A stretch of DNA of 7,337 nucleotides from an uncultured Desulfobacca sp. (lineage in GTDB: Bacteria > Desulfobacterota > Desulfobaccia > Desulfobaccales > Desulfobaccaceae): NCBI GenBank assembly GCA_937958145.1, contig CALGOE010000017.1, forward strand, positions 1-7,337, read 5' to 3'. Numbering within the stretch: position 1 is the first letter of the stretch; every line of letters begins with the position of its first letter. Of this stretch, positions 1 to 6,515 are shown one piece after another. The notes beneath the pieces are model-generated. The model made no database searches. It worked only from the letters and a program-made list of their open reading frames with translations, and was not told where the DNA came from. A program made the translations under genes and the position numbers.

Positions 1-576
1 GTCCATGCCCTGGGACAGGTGGCCCATTTCCACACTACGGCCGCCCTCCCTCTGGCAGCCTTCCGGGAGGGGCTGAACAGCCTGCTCCCCCAGGATATCG
101 CCATTCTGGACGTGCAAGAGGCACCGCCGGATTTCCACGCCCGCTACGGCGCGTTGGCGAAAACCTACGAATACCGCATCCTGAACCGGCCGGTGCGTTC
201 GCCGCTGCACCTGCGCACCTGCTGGTGGCTGCGTCGGCCTCTGGATCTGGAGCGGCTGCAGGCAGCCACGTTGACCATTATCGGCGAACATGATTTTGCC
301 GGCTTTCAGGCCAGCGGCAGCGATGTCAAAACTACCGTCCGCCGGATTCTGCAGGCCGCTTGGGAGGAAAAGGCAGGTGGGTGGAGATACTTTCGCATCA
401 CCGCCAATGGCTTTCTCCGGGGCATGGTGCGGAATCTGGTGGGAACGCTGGTGGAAATCGGCTGGGGGAAACGCCCGGTGGCGGATGTGGCCCGCATTCT
501 GGCCAGCCGCGATCGCCGCCAGGCCGGGCCCACCGCCCCGGCTGCCGGCTTGTTTCTGGTGGAAGTGACCTATTAG
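1..576 (+). CDS. truA: tRNA pseudouridine(38-40) synthase TruA, 3' part (5' end outside window)
   Basis: TruA converts uridines 38-40 in the anticodon arm of many tRNAs to pseudouridine, in the cytoplasm. The reading frame is open from base 1 (first residues VHALGQVAHF), which matches the stretch just after the family's catalytic R-T-D-A-G motif; the catalytic Asp itself therefore lies upstream of the window. Visible family signatures are the conserved tyrosine region KTYEYR (about residues 54-59 of the fragment), a TVRRI segment, ITANGFLRGMVRNLVG, and the terminal GPTAPAAGLFLVEV block. 191 residues are present; the family is usually about 245-270, so some 55 or more are missing. A GTG at 19 could be mistaken for a start but lies inside the conserved region. 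The C-terminus is complete and ends with TAG. The gene faces the waaC end of the LPS operon and is functionally unrelated to it. Identification is firm. Confidence 0.95.
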   Translation, partial: VHALGQVAHFHTTAALPLAAFREGLNSLLPQDIAILDVQEAPPDFHARYGALAKTYEYRILNRPVRSPLHLRTCWWLRRPLDLERLQAATLTIIGEHDFAGFQASGSDVKTTVRRILQAAWEEKAGGWRYFRITANGFLRGMVRNLVGTLVEIGWGKRPVADVARILASRDRRQAGPTAPAAGLFLVEVTY

Positions 577-648
577 AGACCTGAACCGACAAACCCAGCC
601 CTCCTGGCCGCCTCAGGCCGGCTCCCCTTGCTCAAGCCTGCCCAATTC
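577..648. other. Convergent intergenic gap between truA and waaC
   Basis: This 72-nt spacer separates two genes that end towards each other. The best structure is a short stem at 604-609 / 616-621 (CTGGCC and GGCCGG, one G-T wobble, 6-nt loop). No T-run follows it on the + strand, and only a broken one (GGGTTTGT) follows on the - strand. It may serve as a weak two-way transcription end, but it does not meet the usual criteria for an intrinsic terminator. No ORF or promoter is evident. Confidence 0.3.
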
Positions 649-1791
649 TTAAGTCCTCCCGGGCCACAGCCTCTCCGGCGCCGAACCCTCGTGTGCCAGG
701 ACATCGACCTCCTGGCCCCGCACGACCTGACGGTGGCAGGTGCGGCGGCTCAGACCCGGATCCTGGTCCAGGATCGCCAACGCTGCCGTCAGGACCATCT
801 CCATGGGCAGCTCCCGCAGACAGATCGGCTCAGGGCAATCCCGCCGCCGACAGGGGCTGCAGGCCGCACCGGTCCAGACCACCCGGTGTTGACGTCCATA
901 CGGACCGGTGCGCCACGGTGCCGTCGGGCCGAAGATGGCGGCCACCGGCGTGCCCACCGCCGCAGCCAGGTGCATGGGACCGGTGTCAGTGGTTACGGCC
1001 GCGTCCGCCTGAAAGAAAAGTCGGGCCAGGGCCTGGAGATCGGTTCTGCCGCTGAGATCAAGGGATTTTCCCCGCATGGCGGCGCGGATGCGGGCAATCA
1101 AGGGCCGATCGGCAGCACTGCCGGTAAAGACCACCCTGGCCCGGCGCTCCTGGATAAGGGCATCGGCCAGTCGGGCGAATGCGGCCGGCGGCCAGTGCTT
1201 GCTGGGCCAACGGGTGCCGGGGTGCAAAACCAGCAGGGGACCGGAGCCCTCCGTCCACAGCTCCCGCAGCCGGGCTCCGGCCTCGGGTGCCAGGCCCAGA
1301 CGCCAGCGCAACGGCGTTGCCGCCCCCCCCACGTGTTCGGCCAGACGCAGATAGCGCCGCACTGCATGTTCATCCGGATCATAGGACGGCAGCCGTTCGC
1401 TTAACGGCACATAACTATATTCCCGGGTGCCGGCAAAACCGATCTTGCGGGGACTGCGTGCCAGCCAGGTCCAGAGGGCGCTTTTCAATAAACCCTGCAG
1501 GTCGAGAACCGCCTCATACCTTTGCCCCCGGAGGGTGTGCACCAACTGCCGCATCTCCTGCATGGCGGGGGGCAGCGTTCGCCAGGAGCGGGCTGCCCGC
1601 AGCCAGGTCTGACGCCGGGAGATGAGGACGTGGTCCAGGGCCGGATGCAGACGGAGAAGCGGAGCCGCAGCCTCCTCCACCAGCCAGGTCATCTCGGCCC
1701 GGGGGAAGGCAGCCCGCAGGGCCTCCAGGGTAGGCAGCGTCTGAATAACGTCCCCTAGGGCGCTCAGTTTAATCAGAAGAATGTTTTTCAA
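649..1791 (-). CDS. waaC: Lipopolysaccharide heptosyltransferase I (WaaC/RfaC-like, GT9 family)
   Basis: Predicted to transfer the first L-glycero-D-manno-heptose from ADP-heptose to Kdo-lipid A on the cytoplasmic face of the inner membrane. The 380-residue product starts MKNILLIKLSALGDVIQTLP; D14 in the L-G-D motif corresponds to the catalytic Asp of E. coli WaaC. Further GT9 landmarks are KIGFAGTREYSYVPL (116-130), HAVRRYLRL (142-150, a WaaC-type feature), HPGTRWPSKHWP (190-201, with the donor-phosphate-binding Lys198) and TTDTGPMHLAAA (267-278). A cysteine cluster (C311, C314, C319, C324) lies near the end. About 35 residues then follow where E. coli WaaC would already have ended. The start codon is TTG, with no recognisable Shine-Dalgarno; the N-terminus is nevertheless well fixed by homology, and no better start lies nearby. 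It is the last gene of the operon, 62 nt after gmhB. The acceptor could differ, since GT9 members are hard to separate by sequence alone. Confidence 0.88.
   Translation of the reverse strand: MKNILLIKLSALGDVIQTLPTLEALRAAFPRAEMTWLVEEAAAPLLRLHPALDHVLISRRQTWLRAARSWRTLPPAMQEMRQLVHTLRGQRYEAVLDLQGLLKSALWTWLARSPRKIGFAGTREYSYVPLSERLPSYDPDEHAVRRYLRLAEHVGGAATPLRWRLGLAPEAGARLRELWTEGSGPLLVLHPGTRWPSKHWPPAAFARLADALIQERRARVVFTGSAADRPLIARIRAAMRGKSLDLSGRTDLQALARLFFQADAAVTTDTGPMHLAAAVGTPVAAIFGPTAPWRTGPYGRQHRVVWTGAACSPCRRRDCPEPICLRELPMEMVLTAALAILDQDPGLSRRTCHRQVVRGQEVDVLAHEGSAPERLWPGRT
1323..1330 (-). repeat. G8 homopolymer within waaC (C8 on the + strand)
   Basis: Eight consecutive C on the + strand read as eight G in the waaC message, encoding V154-G-G-A157. 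It is the longest single-base run in the window. The gene is in frame in this copy. Losing one G would lead to a stop at 1098-1100; gaining one would lead to a stop at 1058-1060. Both removed regions include Lys198 and the DTGPMHLAAA motif in their correct frame. Confidence 0.9.
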
Positions 1792-1816
1792 TGGAGTATG
1801 TGGTGCTGTGTCAATG

Positions 1817-1835
1817 GCCGCAGTGAGCTTGCGGC
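1817..1835 (-). other. Stem-loop in the gmhB-waaC spacer
   Basis: A perfect 6-bp inverted repeat (GCCGCA / TGCGGC) with a 7-nt loop lies 26-44 nt upstream of the waaC TTG codon. No T-run follows, so it is not a standard terminator. It may affect mRNA processing or the level of waaC translation, or be chance. Confidence 0.3.
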
Positions 1836-1853
1836 AACAGTATCCCTGGCCTT

Positions 1854-2417
1854 CTACCGCTCCGGGTCTGCCATATCGCGCAAAATCCAGTCCACCGCCT
1901 CGGCCAGATTTGCGGCGATGAAAGCCGGTGTGGCCAGACGCGGCCCCTGATAGTTTTCCACCTCTCCCCGGCCGTAGCCGGTCAGGACCAGGATGCCCGT
2001 GGCGCCGACATTGGCCGCCAGGTGAATGTCGTTGAACCGGTCACCCACCACGTAGGACCGGGTCAGATCAATGGCAAGCTCCCGGGCCGCCTGGTGCAGC
2101 AAACCGGGCTTGGGTTTCCGGCAGGCGCAGGCCTCATCCGGGCCGTGCTGGCAGACATAGATAGCGTCCACCCGAGCCCCGGCGGCCGCCAGCAACTGCC
2201 CCATCAGGTCGTGGACCTGGGTAATCAGGCTGGCGGGGAAGTATTTCCGGGCCACCCCGGATTGGTTGGTGGCCACCACCACGAGCAATCCGGCCCGGTT
2301 CAGGCGGGCTATGGCCGGGGCGCTGGCCGGCAACAGCCGGAACCGGCTCAGATGATTGATATAGCCCATCTCTTCGTTGATGGTGCCGTCCCGATCCAGA
2401 AACACGGCCCGTCTCAT
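1854..2417 (-). CDS. gmhB: D-glycero-beta-D-manno-heptose 1,7-bisphosphate 7-phosphatase
   Basis: Cytoplasmic HAD-superfamily phosphatase that removes the 7-phosphate from heptose 1,7-bisphosphate on the path to ADP-heptose, the donor used by the neighbouring heptosyltransferases. The 187-residue protein begins MRRAVFLDRDGT; D8 and D10 are the HAD nucleophile and acid/base. TNQSGVARKYF (50-60) is the GmhB-type second motif, and VGDRFNDI (124-131) supplies the late acidic residues. A zinc site is visible as C89, H91, C97 and C99, followed by RKPKPG; the loop between H91 and C97 is shorter than in E. coli GmhB, but all four ligands are kept. The ATG at 2417 overlaps the waaF stop as ATGA, with GAGG five nt upstream. 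The frame is open further upstream, but that part lies inside waaF and lacks family similarity. Length is typical. A histidinol-phosphatase role is less likely given the LPS context. Confidence 0.93.
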   Translation of the reverse strand: MRRAVFLDRDGTINEEMGYINHLSRFRLLPASAPAIARLNRAGLLVVVATNQSGVARKYFPASLITQVHDLMGQLLAAAGARVDAIYVCQHGPDEACACRKPKPGLLHQAARELAIDLTRSYVVGDRFNDIHLAANVGATGILVLTGYGRGEVENYQGPRLATPAFIAANLAEAVDWILRDMADPER

Positions 2418-3562
2418 GACGGCCTCGTCAGCCAATACTCGGCCTGGGCCAGCACATCGGCCACTGTAATCAGTTCCAGACAGCGATAGTGACCCTCCGG
2501 GCAGGTGCGTTGAAGACACGGACCGCAGGGGAGGGGGTGCCAGAGGACCGAGGCGTACGGGGTAAACGGACCGGTGGCAAAGGGGTCGGTGGAGCCGAAG
2601 ATGGCCAGCACCGGCGTCCACAATGCCGCCGCTGCGTGCATCAAGCCGGAATCATTGGTGATCAGCAGATCAAGCTGCTGCAGCAGGGCAAAAGCCGTCC
2701 GCAGGTCGGTCTGCCCCACCAGGTTAATGGGCGGCCTGGCCATGGCGCTGGCAATGTGCCGGGCCACCTCCCGGTCGCTGTTGGCGCCCAGCAGCACCAC
2801 CGCCGCGCCGAAGGACTCCTGCAAGGCCGTGGCCACCGCCGCAAAGCGGTCTGGAAACCATTGTTTGGCCGGACCGTAGGCAGCTCCGGGGCTGATGCCG
2901 ACGAGTTTCGGCGCCGCAGCGGCACCGGCCGCACTCAGCAGCGCTGCCGCCGTCTCCTGTTCCGCCGGCGTCGTGGTCAGTTCTGGCAGGCCATCGGCCG
3001 ACACCCAGCCAAAGGCCTTGAGAAGGCCAAGATGGCGATAGACCTGATGCAACCCGGCCATTTTCTCCGGTCCCAGCACCGTTTGAGTCAACAAGAGCGA
3101 GCGCCCCCCGGTGTCATACCCCACCCGGTGCGGAATGCCGGCCAGCCAGGGCACCAGGGCCGATTCCAGGGAATTGGGCATGACCAAAGCCAGGTCAAAG
3201 GCCCGCTGCCGCAGGTGCCTGATCTGCTGCCACCAGGCTCCCAGTCCGGACCGAGGGGGCTCATAGGGGATGATCTCCGCCACCTCCGTCTGCTGCCTAA
3301 AGACCGGCGCCACCCGCTCCAGGGCCAGCACGGTAATGCGGGCCCCGGGAAAAAAGCGGGGCAGTTGCCGCAGGGTGGGGAGCGTCAGAATGGCATCACC
3401 CAGCCAATTGACGGCCCGCACCAGGATAGATTGAACCTGATGGGGGAAGAGGCGGCGGCGGCGCTTCACCGTCAGCGACTGGAGGGCGGCCCAGACGGCC
3501 TGGGGCAGGGGCGAATGGTGGTTGCCGATGGTGATGGCTTTTGGCACCGGCAGTTTTTTCAT
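2414..3562 (-). CDS. waaF: Lipopolysaccharide heptosyltransferase II (WaaF/RfaF-like, GT9 family)
   Basis: Predicted to add the second heptose to the inner core, using ADP-heptose, at the cytoplasmic side of the inner membrane. Landmarks in the 382-residue product are SILVRAVNWLGDAILTLP (45-62, with D56 of the G-D motif), MPNSLESALVPWLAGIPHRVGY (128-149, WaaF-type), GAAYGPAKQWFP (226-237), ITNDSGLMHAAAAL (301-314) and FGSTDPF. The C-terminal cysteine cluster is C346, C349, C354, C361, followed by the family's ITVADV segment. The chosen ATG lies 7 nt after the lpxK stop, with a weak AGTGAG upstream. A second ATG at 3616 would overlap lpxK by 47 nt and has AGAGG directly abutting it, too close to work well. 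Even with the chosen start, about 44 residues precede the first core strand, including RRRR at 34-37; a GTG at codon 32 is a possible shorter start. The stop overlaps the gmhB start. The family call is firm; the exact N-terminus is not. Confidence 0.9.
   Translation of the reverse strand: MKKLPVPKAITIGNHHSPLPQAVWAALQSLTVKRRRRLFPHQVQSILVRAVNWLGDAILTLPTLRQLPRFFPGARITVLALERVAPVFRQQTEVAEIIPYEPPRSGLGAWWQQIRHLRQRAFDLALVMPNSLESALVPWLAGIPHRVGYDTGGRSLLLTQTVLGPEKMAGLHQVYRHLGLLKAFGWVSADGLPELTTTPAEQETAAALLSAAGAAAAPKLVGISPGAAYGPAKQWFPDRFAAVATALQESFGAAVVLLGANSDREVARHIASAMARPPINLVGQTDLRTAFALLQQLDLLITNDSGLMHAAAALWTPVLAIFGSTDPFATGPFTPYASVLWHPLPCGPCLQRTCPEGHYRCLELITVADVLAQAEYWLTRPS
2423..2426 (-). promoter_or_regulatory. 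Ribosome binding site of gmhB
   Basis: GAGG lies five nt before the ATG at 2417. It sits inside the end of waaF and supports choosing the ATGA-overlap start rather than an upstream one. Confidence 0.6.
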
Positions 3563-3569
3563 AGTTGAC

Positions 3570-4667
3570 TCACTTTTTTGGGCATGACAGGGGCAGCAGG
3601 GAATCCGGCCACTCATCCTCTAATCGCACCTGCAGCGGGACGACGTAGAGGGGCGCCTCTGCCGGCCACATGCCGGTTAAGCGAACCCAATCTTTTTCGG
3701 TGGTAATGAAACCCGCGACGCCTTGCCGCCTGGCAGCAGCCGTCAAGGCTGCCACTTCCGCAGAAGTATAGGCGTGGTGGTCGGGAAAAATAAAAAATTG
3801 TTGCAGCGATACACCCAGGGCGTGCAGGTCGGCGGCAAACCTTTCGGGTCGGGCCAGACCGGCCAACCCGGCCAGCCTCTGCCGGGCCAAGGCGGCCACG
3901 CTCAGCCGCCGCCCGCCAGGATAGGCGACCGGTTGAGACAGGCTGAAACTCGCTCGCAGGACGACCGCCGCGGGAAAAGCCGCCTGCAGATCCTTCCAGG
4001 TCTGGTGATGGCGGCTGTCCTCATACCTGGTCAGTACCAGGACTAATTGCCTCTGCAGGGTTGCCACCGGTTCCCGCAGCGGCCCCCGGGGCAGCAGATG
4101 GCCATTGCCAAAGGGTTGTCCCGCATCCAGCAGGACCACATCCAGATCCCGGTGTAACTGGAAATGCTGAAAACCGTCGTCCAGGAGGAAAAGATCGGGG
4201 CGGCAATCTTCCCAGGCCCGCATCCCGGCCTCGTAACGGTCTGGACCGGTGACCACCGGCACGCCCGGCAGCTTGGCGGCCAGGAGGTAGGCTTCATCCC
4301 CCGCCTCCGGCGGCCGCAGGCGCAGACGCTGCCCGTCGCTGATCACCTGGACCCCTCTGGCCCGCCCGCCATAGCCCCGACTGAGAATGGCCACCCGACA
4401 ACCCGCGGCTTGATAGTGCCTGGCCAACAGGGCGGTGATCGGCGTCTTGCCTGTACCCCCTACTACCAGGTTGCCGACGCTCAGCACCGGGGCCGGCAGA
4501 CGTTTGGGCGTCAGCCAACCTCGGTCATAAAGATGGCGGCGGCTGCGGCAGCCCACCTCATAGAAACGGGAGAGGAAGGCGGCAGCCCCTCGCACCACCG
4601 GTCCGGGTTGCGGGGTCTCCGCCTTCCCCTGCAGCCCTTGAAATATCTGCTGCCAGCGGCTGGTCAT
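3570..4667 (-). CDS. lpxK: Tetraacyldisaccharide 4'-kinase
   Basis: Inner-membrane-associated kinase that phosphorylates the 4' position of the tetraacyl disaccharide 1-phosphate to give lipid IVA. The 365-residue protein shows the LpxK P-loop SVGNLVVGGTGKTP (63-76), LSRGYGG (95-101), GDEAYLLA (123-130), LLDDGFQHFQLHRDLDVVLLD (161-181), GNGHLLPRGPLREP (187-200), the DHH triad motif at 296-298 and TTEKDWVRL (322-330). The N-terminal stretch around residues 28-50 matches the membrane-associating helix region of the family. The ATG overlaps the msbA stop as ATGA; no Shine-Dalgarno is visible, so coupling to msbA is likely. Length is usual for LpxK. The gene ends in PKK-stop on a slippery A6 run, 7 nt before waaF. 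The msbA-lpxK order is the one known from E. coli. Confidence 0.95.
   Translation of the reverse strand: MTSRWQQIFQGLQGKAETPQPGPVVRGAAAFLSRFYEVGCRSRRHLYDRGWLTPKRLPAPVLSVGNLVVGGTGKTPITALLARHYQAAGCRVAILSRGYGGRARGVQVISDGQRLRLRPPEAGDEAYLLAAKLPGVPVVTGPDRYEAGMRAWEDCRPDLFLLDDGFQHFQLHRDLDVVLLDAGQPFGNGHLLPRGPLREPVATLQRQLVLVLTRYEDSRHHQTWKDLQAAFPAAVVLRASFSLSQPVAYPGGRRLSVAALARQRLAGLAGLARPERFAADLHALGVSLQQFFIFPDHHAYTSAEVAALTAAARRQGVAGFITTEKDWVRLTGMWPAEAPLYVVPLQVRLEDEWPDSLLPLSCPKK
3573..3579 (-). other. A-AAA-AAG slippery heptamer at the lpxK stop
   Basis: The last two sense codons of lpxK, AAA AAG, preceded by A and followed by TGA, form the heptamer known from E. coli dnaX frameshifting, in the correct phase for a -1 slip. 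In the -1 frame, four more codons (V, S, Q, L) are read before a TGA at 3561-3559, which overlaps the waaF ATG as ATGA. The sequence is certain; use as a frameshift site is untested. Confidence 0.35.
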
Positions 4668-6457
4668 GATACGGCCACCGGCTGCCGGCCCAGTTCGGTG
4701 GCCGCCGCGGTGCTGTTTTCCTCCTCGCCCGGTCGGAACTGGAGATAATAGAGGCGGGCATAGACCCCATCCCGGGCCAGCAGCTCTTCATGCCGGCCCT
4801 CCTCCACGATCCGGCCGCTATCCAACACCACGATACGGTCGGCATGGCGGATGGTGGAGAGGCGATGGGCGATAATCAGCGTCGTTCGGCCGATGATGAG
4901 ATTATCCAGGGCCTTCTGCACTTCCTGTTCCGCTTCCGAGTCCAGGGCCGAAGTGGCTTCATCCAGAATGAGGATAGGGGGGTCTTTTAACAGAGCCCGG
5001 GCAATGGCCAGGCGCTGGCGTTCGCCGCCGGAAAGCATCACCCCCTGCTCGCCGATGACCGTCTCCAGCCCCAGGGGCAGATTTTGAATAAAATCCCAGG
5101 CAAAGGCCGCCTGGGCCGCTGCCATGATCTCGCCCTCGCCGGCTTCCGGCCGGCCATAGGCGATGTTGCGCCGCACCGTGTCATTGAAGAGGAAGGTCTG
5201 CTGGGTCACCACGCCGATCTGACCCCGCAGGGAACTCAGGGTTACCTCCCGGATATCCTGGTCATCGATGGTGATGGCCCCCCGGGTGACTTCATAAAAA
5301 CGGGGCAGGAGATTCGCCAACGTCGTCTTGCCGGCGCCGCTGGGGCCCACCAAGGCCACTACTTCCCCTTTGCGGACCGTCAGGTTGATATCCTGCAGGA
5401 CCAACCGACCCTCATAGGCAAAATCCACCTCCTGGAAGCGAATCTCCCGGCTGATGGGCGGCAGCTCCCGGGCCTGTGAGTGGTCCTCAATCTCCACCGG
5501 CAAGTCCAGGATTTCATAGACCCGCTGGGCCGCCGCCATTCCTTCCTGAATGGAATTATTGATGTTGCTCAAACTTTTGATGGGCTGATACAGCATCAAC
5601 AGGGCGGCCAGAAAAGAGAAAAAGGTCCCCGGCGTGGAAGTGCCCTGAATGACCTGATAACCGCCGTAAAACATGATGGCCGCAATGCCAAAGCCGCCCA
5701 GCAGTTCCATGACCGGCGGCGACAGGGCCCGGGTGGAGACGTTTTTCATGCGCAGCCGGAAAAATTCCAGATTCTCCCGCTGAAACCGGTCGATTTCATA
5801 CTCTTCCCGACAGAAGGCCTTGACGATCTTGTTGCCCACCAGGGTCTCCTGCAAATGGCTGTTCAAGCGGCTCATGGACACCTGACTGTGGGTGGAGATG
5901 CGCCGCAGCCGTCGGCCGAACTTGATGATGGGCAGCACCGCCACCGGGAACACCACCATGGCAATGAGGGCCAGCCGCCATTCCCGGTAAAATATGACTC
6001 CCACCAGACCGATAATGGTGAAGATATCCTTGAGCAGGTTGGTAATGACCGTGGAGACCGAACTCTGCAGGATGTTGACATCGTAGGTTACCCGGGAAAT
6101 GAGCAGGCCGGTGGAGGTGCGATCAAAAAATATCTGGGGCAAAGCCATGTATTGGCGATACAGAGCATCCCGGAGGTGGGTGATGATCATCCCGCCCACG
6201 TAATTCATCATGAATTCATGGGTATAATAAAAGGCCCCCTTGAGGGCGTACAGGAGAATAACCAGAGGCGGGAGAATGTAAAGCATATCCAGCCGTTTGC
6301 CGAAAAAGATCTCGTCCAGGGCCGGTTTGATCAAAAAGGCGATGAGGGCGGTAATCCCCGACACCCCCAGCATGGCCACCATGGCGATGACAATGCGGCG
6401 CCAATAAGGCTGAATAAGGCGCCAGAGGCGCAGGTATAATTCTCGGTTGTGGATCAT
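4664..6457 (-). CDS. msbA: Lipid A export ABC transporter, permease/ATP-binding (MsbA)
   Basis: Homodimeric half-transporter that flips core-lipid A from the inner to the outer leaflet of the inner membrane. The 597-residue protein has an N-terminal membrane domain with hydrophobic segments at about 22-44, 58-76, 135-157, 162-179, 250-270 and 277-292, then an ABC ATPase domain: Walker A GPSGAGKTT (371-379), Q-loop VTQQTFLF (417-424), signature LSGGERQR (475-482), Walker B ILILDEATSALD (495-506) and switch His531 in IIAHRLSTI. All catalytic residues are present. The tail after about residue 575 is short and polar. The ATG at 6457 gives the family's usual N-terminus, but upstream there is only a weak GAG and a small hairpin. 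It is the first gene of the LPS operon, with a likely promoter about 45-75 nt upstream. Other lipid or drug exporters of this family look alike; the adjacent lpxK makes MsbA the best reading. Confidence 0.93.
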   Translation of the reverse strand: MIHNRELYLRLWRLIQPYWRRIVIAMVAMLGVSGITALIAFLIKPALDEIFFGKRLDMLYILPPLVILLYALKGAFYYTHEFMMNYVGGMIITHLRDALYRQYMALPQIFFDRTSTGLLISRVTYDVNILQSSVSTVITNLLKDIFTIIGLVGVIFYREWRLALIAMVVFPVAVLPIIKFGRRLRRISTHSQVSMSRLNSHLQETLVGNKIVKAFCREEYEIDRFQRENLEFFRLRMKNVSTRALSPPVMELLGGFGIAAIMFYGGYQVIQGTSTPGTFFSFLAALLMLYQPIKSLSNINNSIQEGMAAAQRVYEILDLPVEIEDHSQARELPPISREIRFQEVDFAYEGRLVLQDINLTVRKGEVVALVGPSGAGKTTLANLLPRFYEVTRGAITIDDQDIREVTLSSLRGQIGVVTQQTFLFNDTVRRNIAYGRPEAGEGEIMAAAQAAFAWDFIQNLPLGLETVIGEQGVMLSGGERQRLAIARALLKDPPILILDEATSALDSEAEQEVQKALDNLIIGRTTLIIAHRLSTIRHADRIVVLDSGRIVEEGRHEELLARDGVYARLYYLQFRPGEEENSTAAATELGRQPVAVS

Positions 6458-6464
6458 CGTCTCG

Positions 6465-6478
6465 GGGAGAACGCTCCC
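6465..6478 (-). promoter_or_regulatory. Small hairpin in the msbA leader
   Basis: A perfect 5-bp inverted repeat (GGGAG / CTCCC) with a 4-nt loop ends 7 nt before the msbA ATG. It occupies the place where a Shine-Dalgarno would normally sit and could hold back initiation. It is short and could be chance. Confidence 0.3.
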
Positions 6479-6484
6479 GCCGTA

Positions 6485-6515
6485 TTGATAATAACATTAT
6501 TTTATATCCTATAAA
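6485..6515 (+). promoter_or_regulatory. Possible sigma70-type promoter for cheW
   Basis: TTGATA (6485-6490, five of six consensus bases) and TATAAA (6510-6515, five of six) are 19 nt apart, slightly longer than the preferred 17. This would give a leader of about 165 nt before cheW. It overlaps the opposite-strand msbA promoter. No closer convincing promoter was seen between 6550 and 6687. Confidence 0.35.
6488..6500. promoter_or_regulatory. AT-rich palindrome, possible operator
   Basis: ATAAT-AAC-ATTAT is a perfect inverted repeat with 5-bp arms. It covers the predicted msbA transcription start and the end of the cheW -35 element, where a regulator could affect both promoters. The flanking G gives GATAAT, loosely like half of a Fur box, but the full Fur consensus is absent. 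In AT-rich DNA such a palindrome can be fortuitous. Confidence 0.25.

Noticed and set aside
604..621. Hairpin between truA and waaC as an intrinsic terminator
   Set aside because: The stem is 6 bp with a wobble and no T-run follows on either strand; kept only as a weak structure in the gap.
628..1404. 258-codon open frame on the + strand opposite waaC
   Set aside because: Antisense to waaC, no recognisable fold, Arg/Pro/Gly-rich composition.
2489..3568. 359-codon open frame on the + strand opposite waaF
   Set aside because: It lies wholly antisense to a clear heptosyltransferase gene; its product is low-complexity (rich in Gly, Arg, Gln) with no recognisable domain, as expected for a shadow frame in GC-rich coding DNA.
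5480..6439. 319-codon open frame on the + strand opposite msbA
   Set aside because: It mirrors the msbA membrane domain; the product is rich in His, Gln and Gly with no motif. Shadow of a strongly conserved gene.
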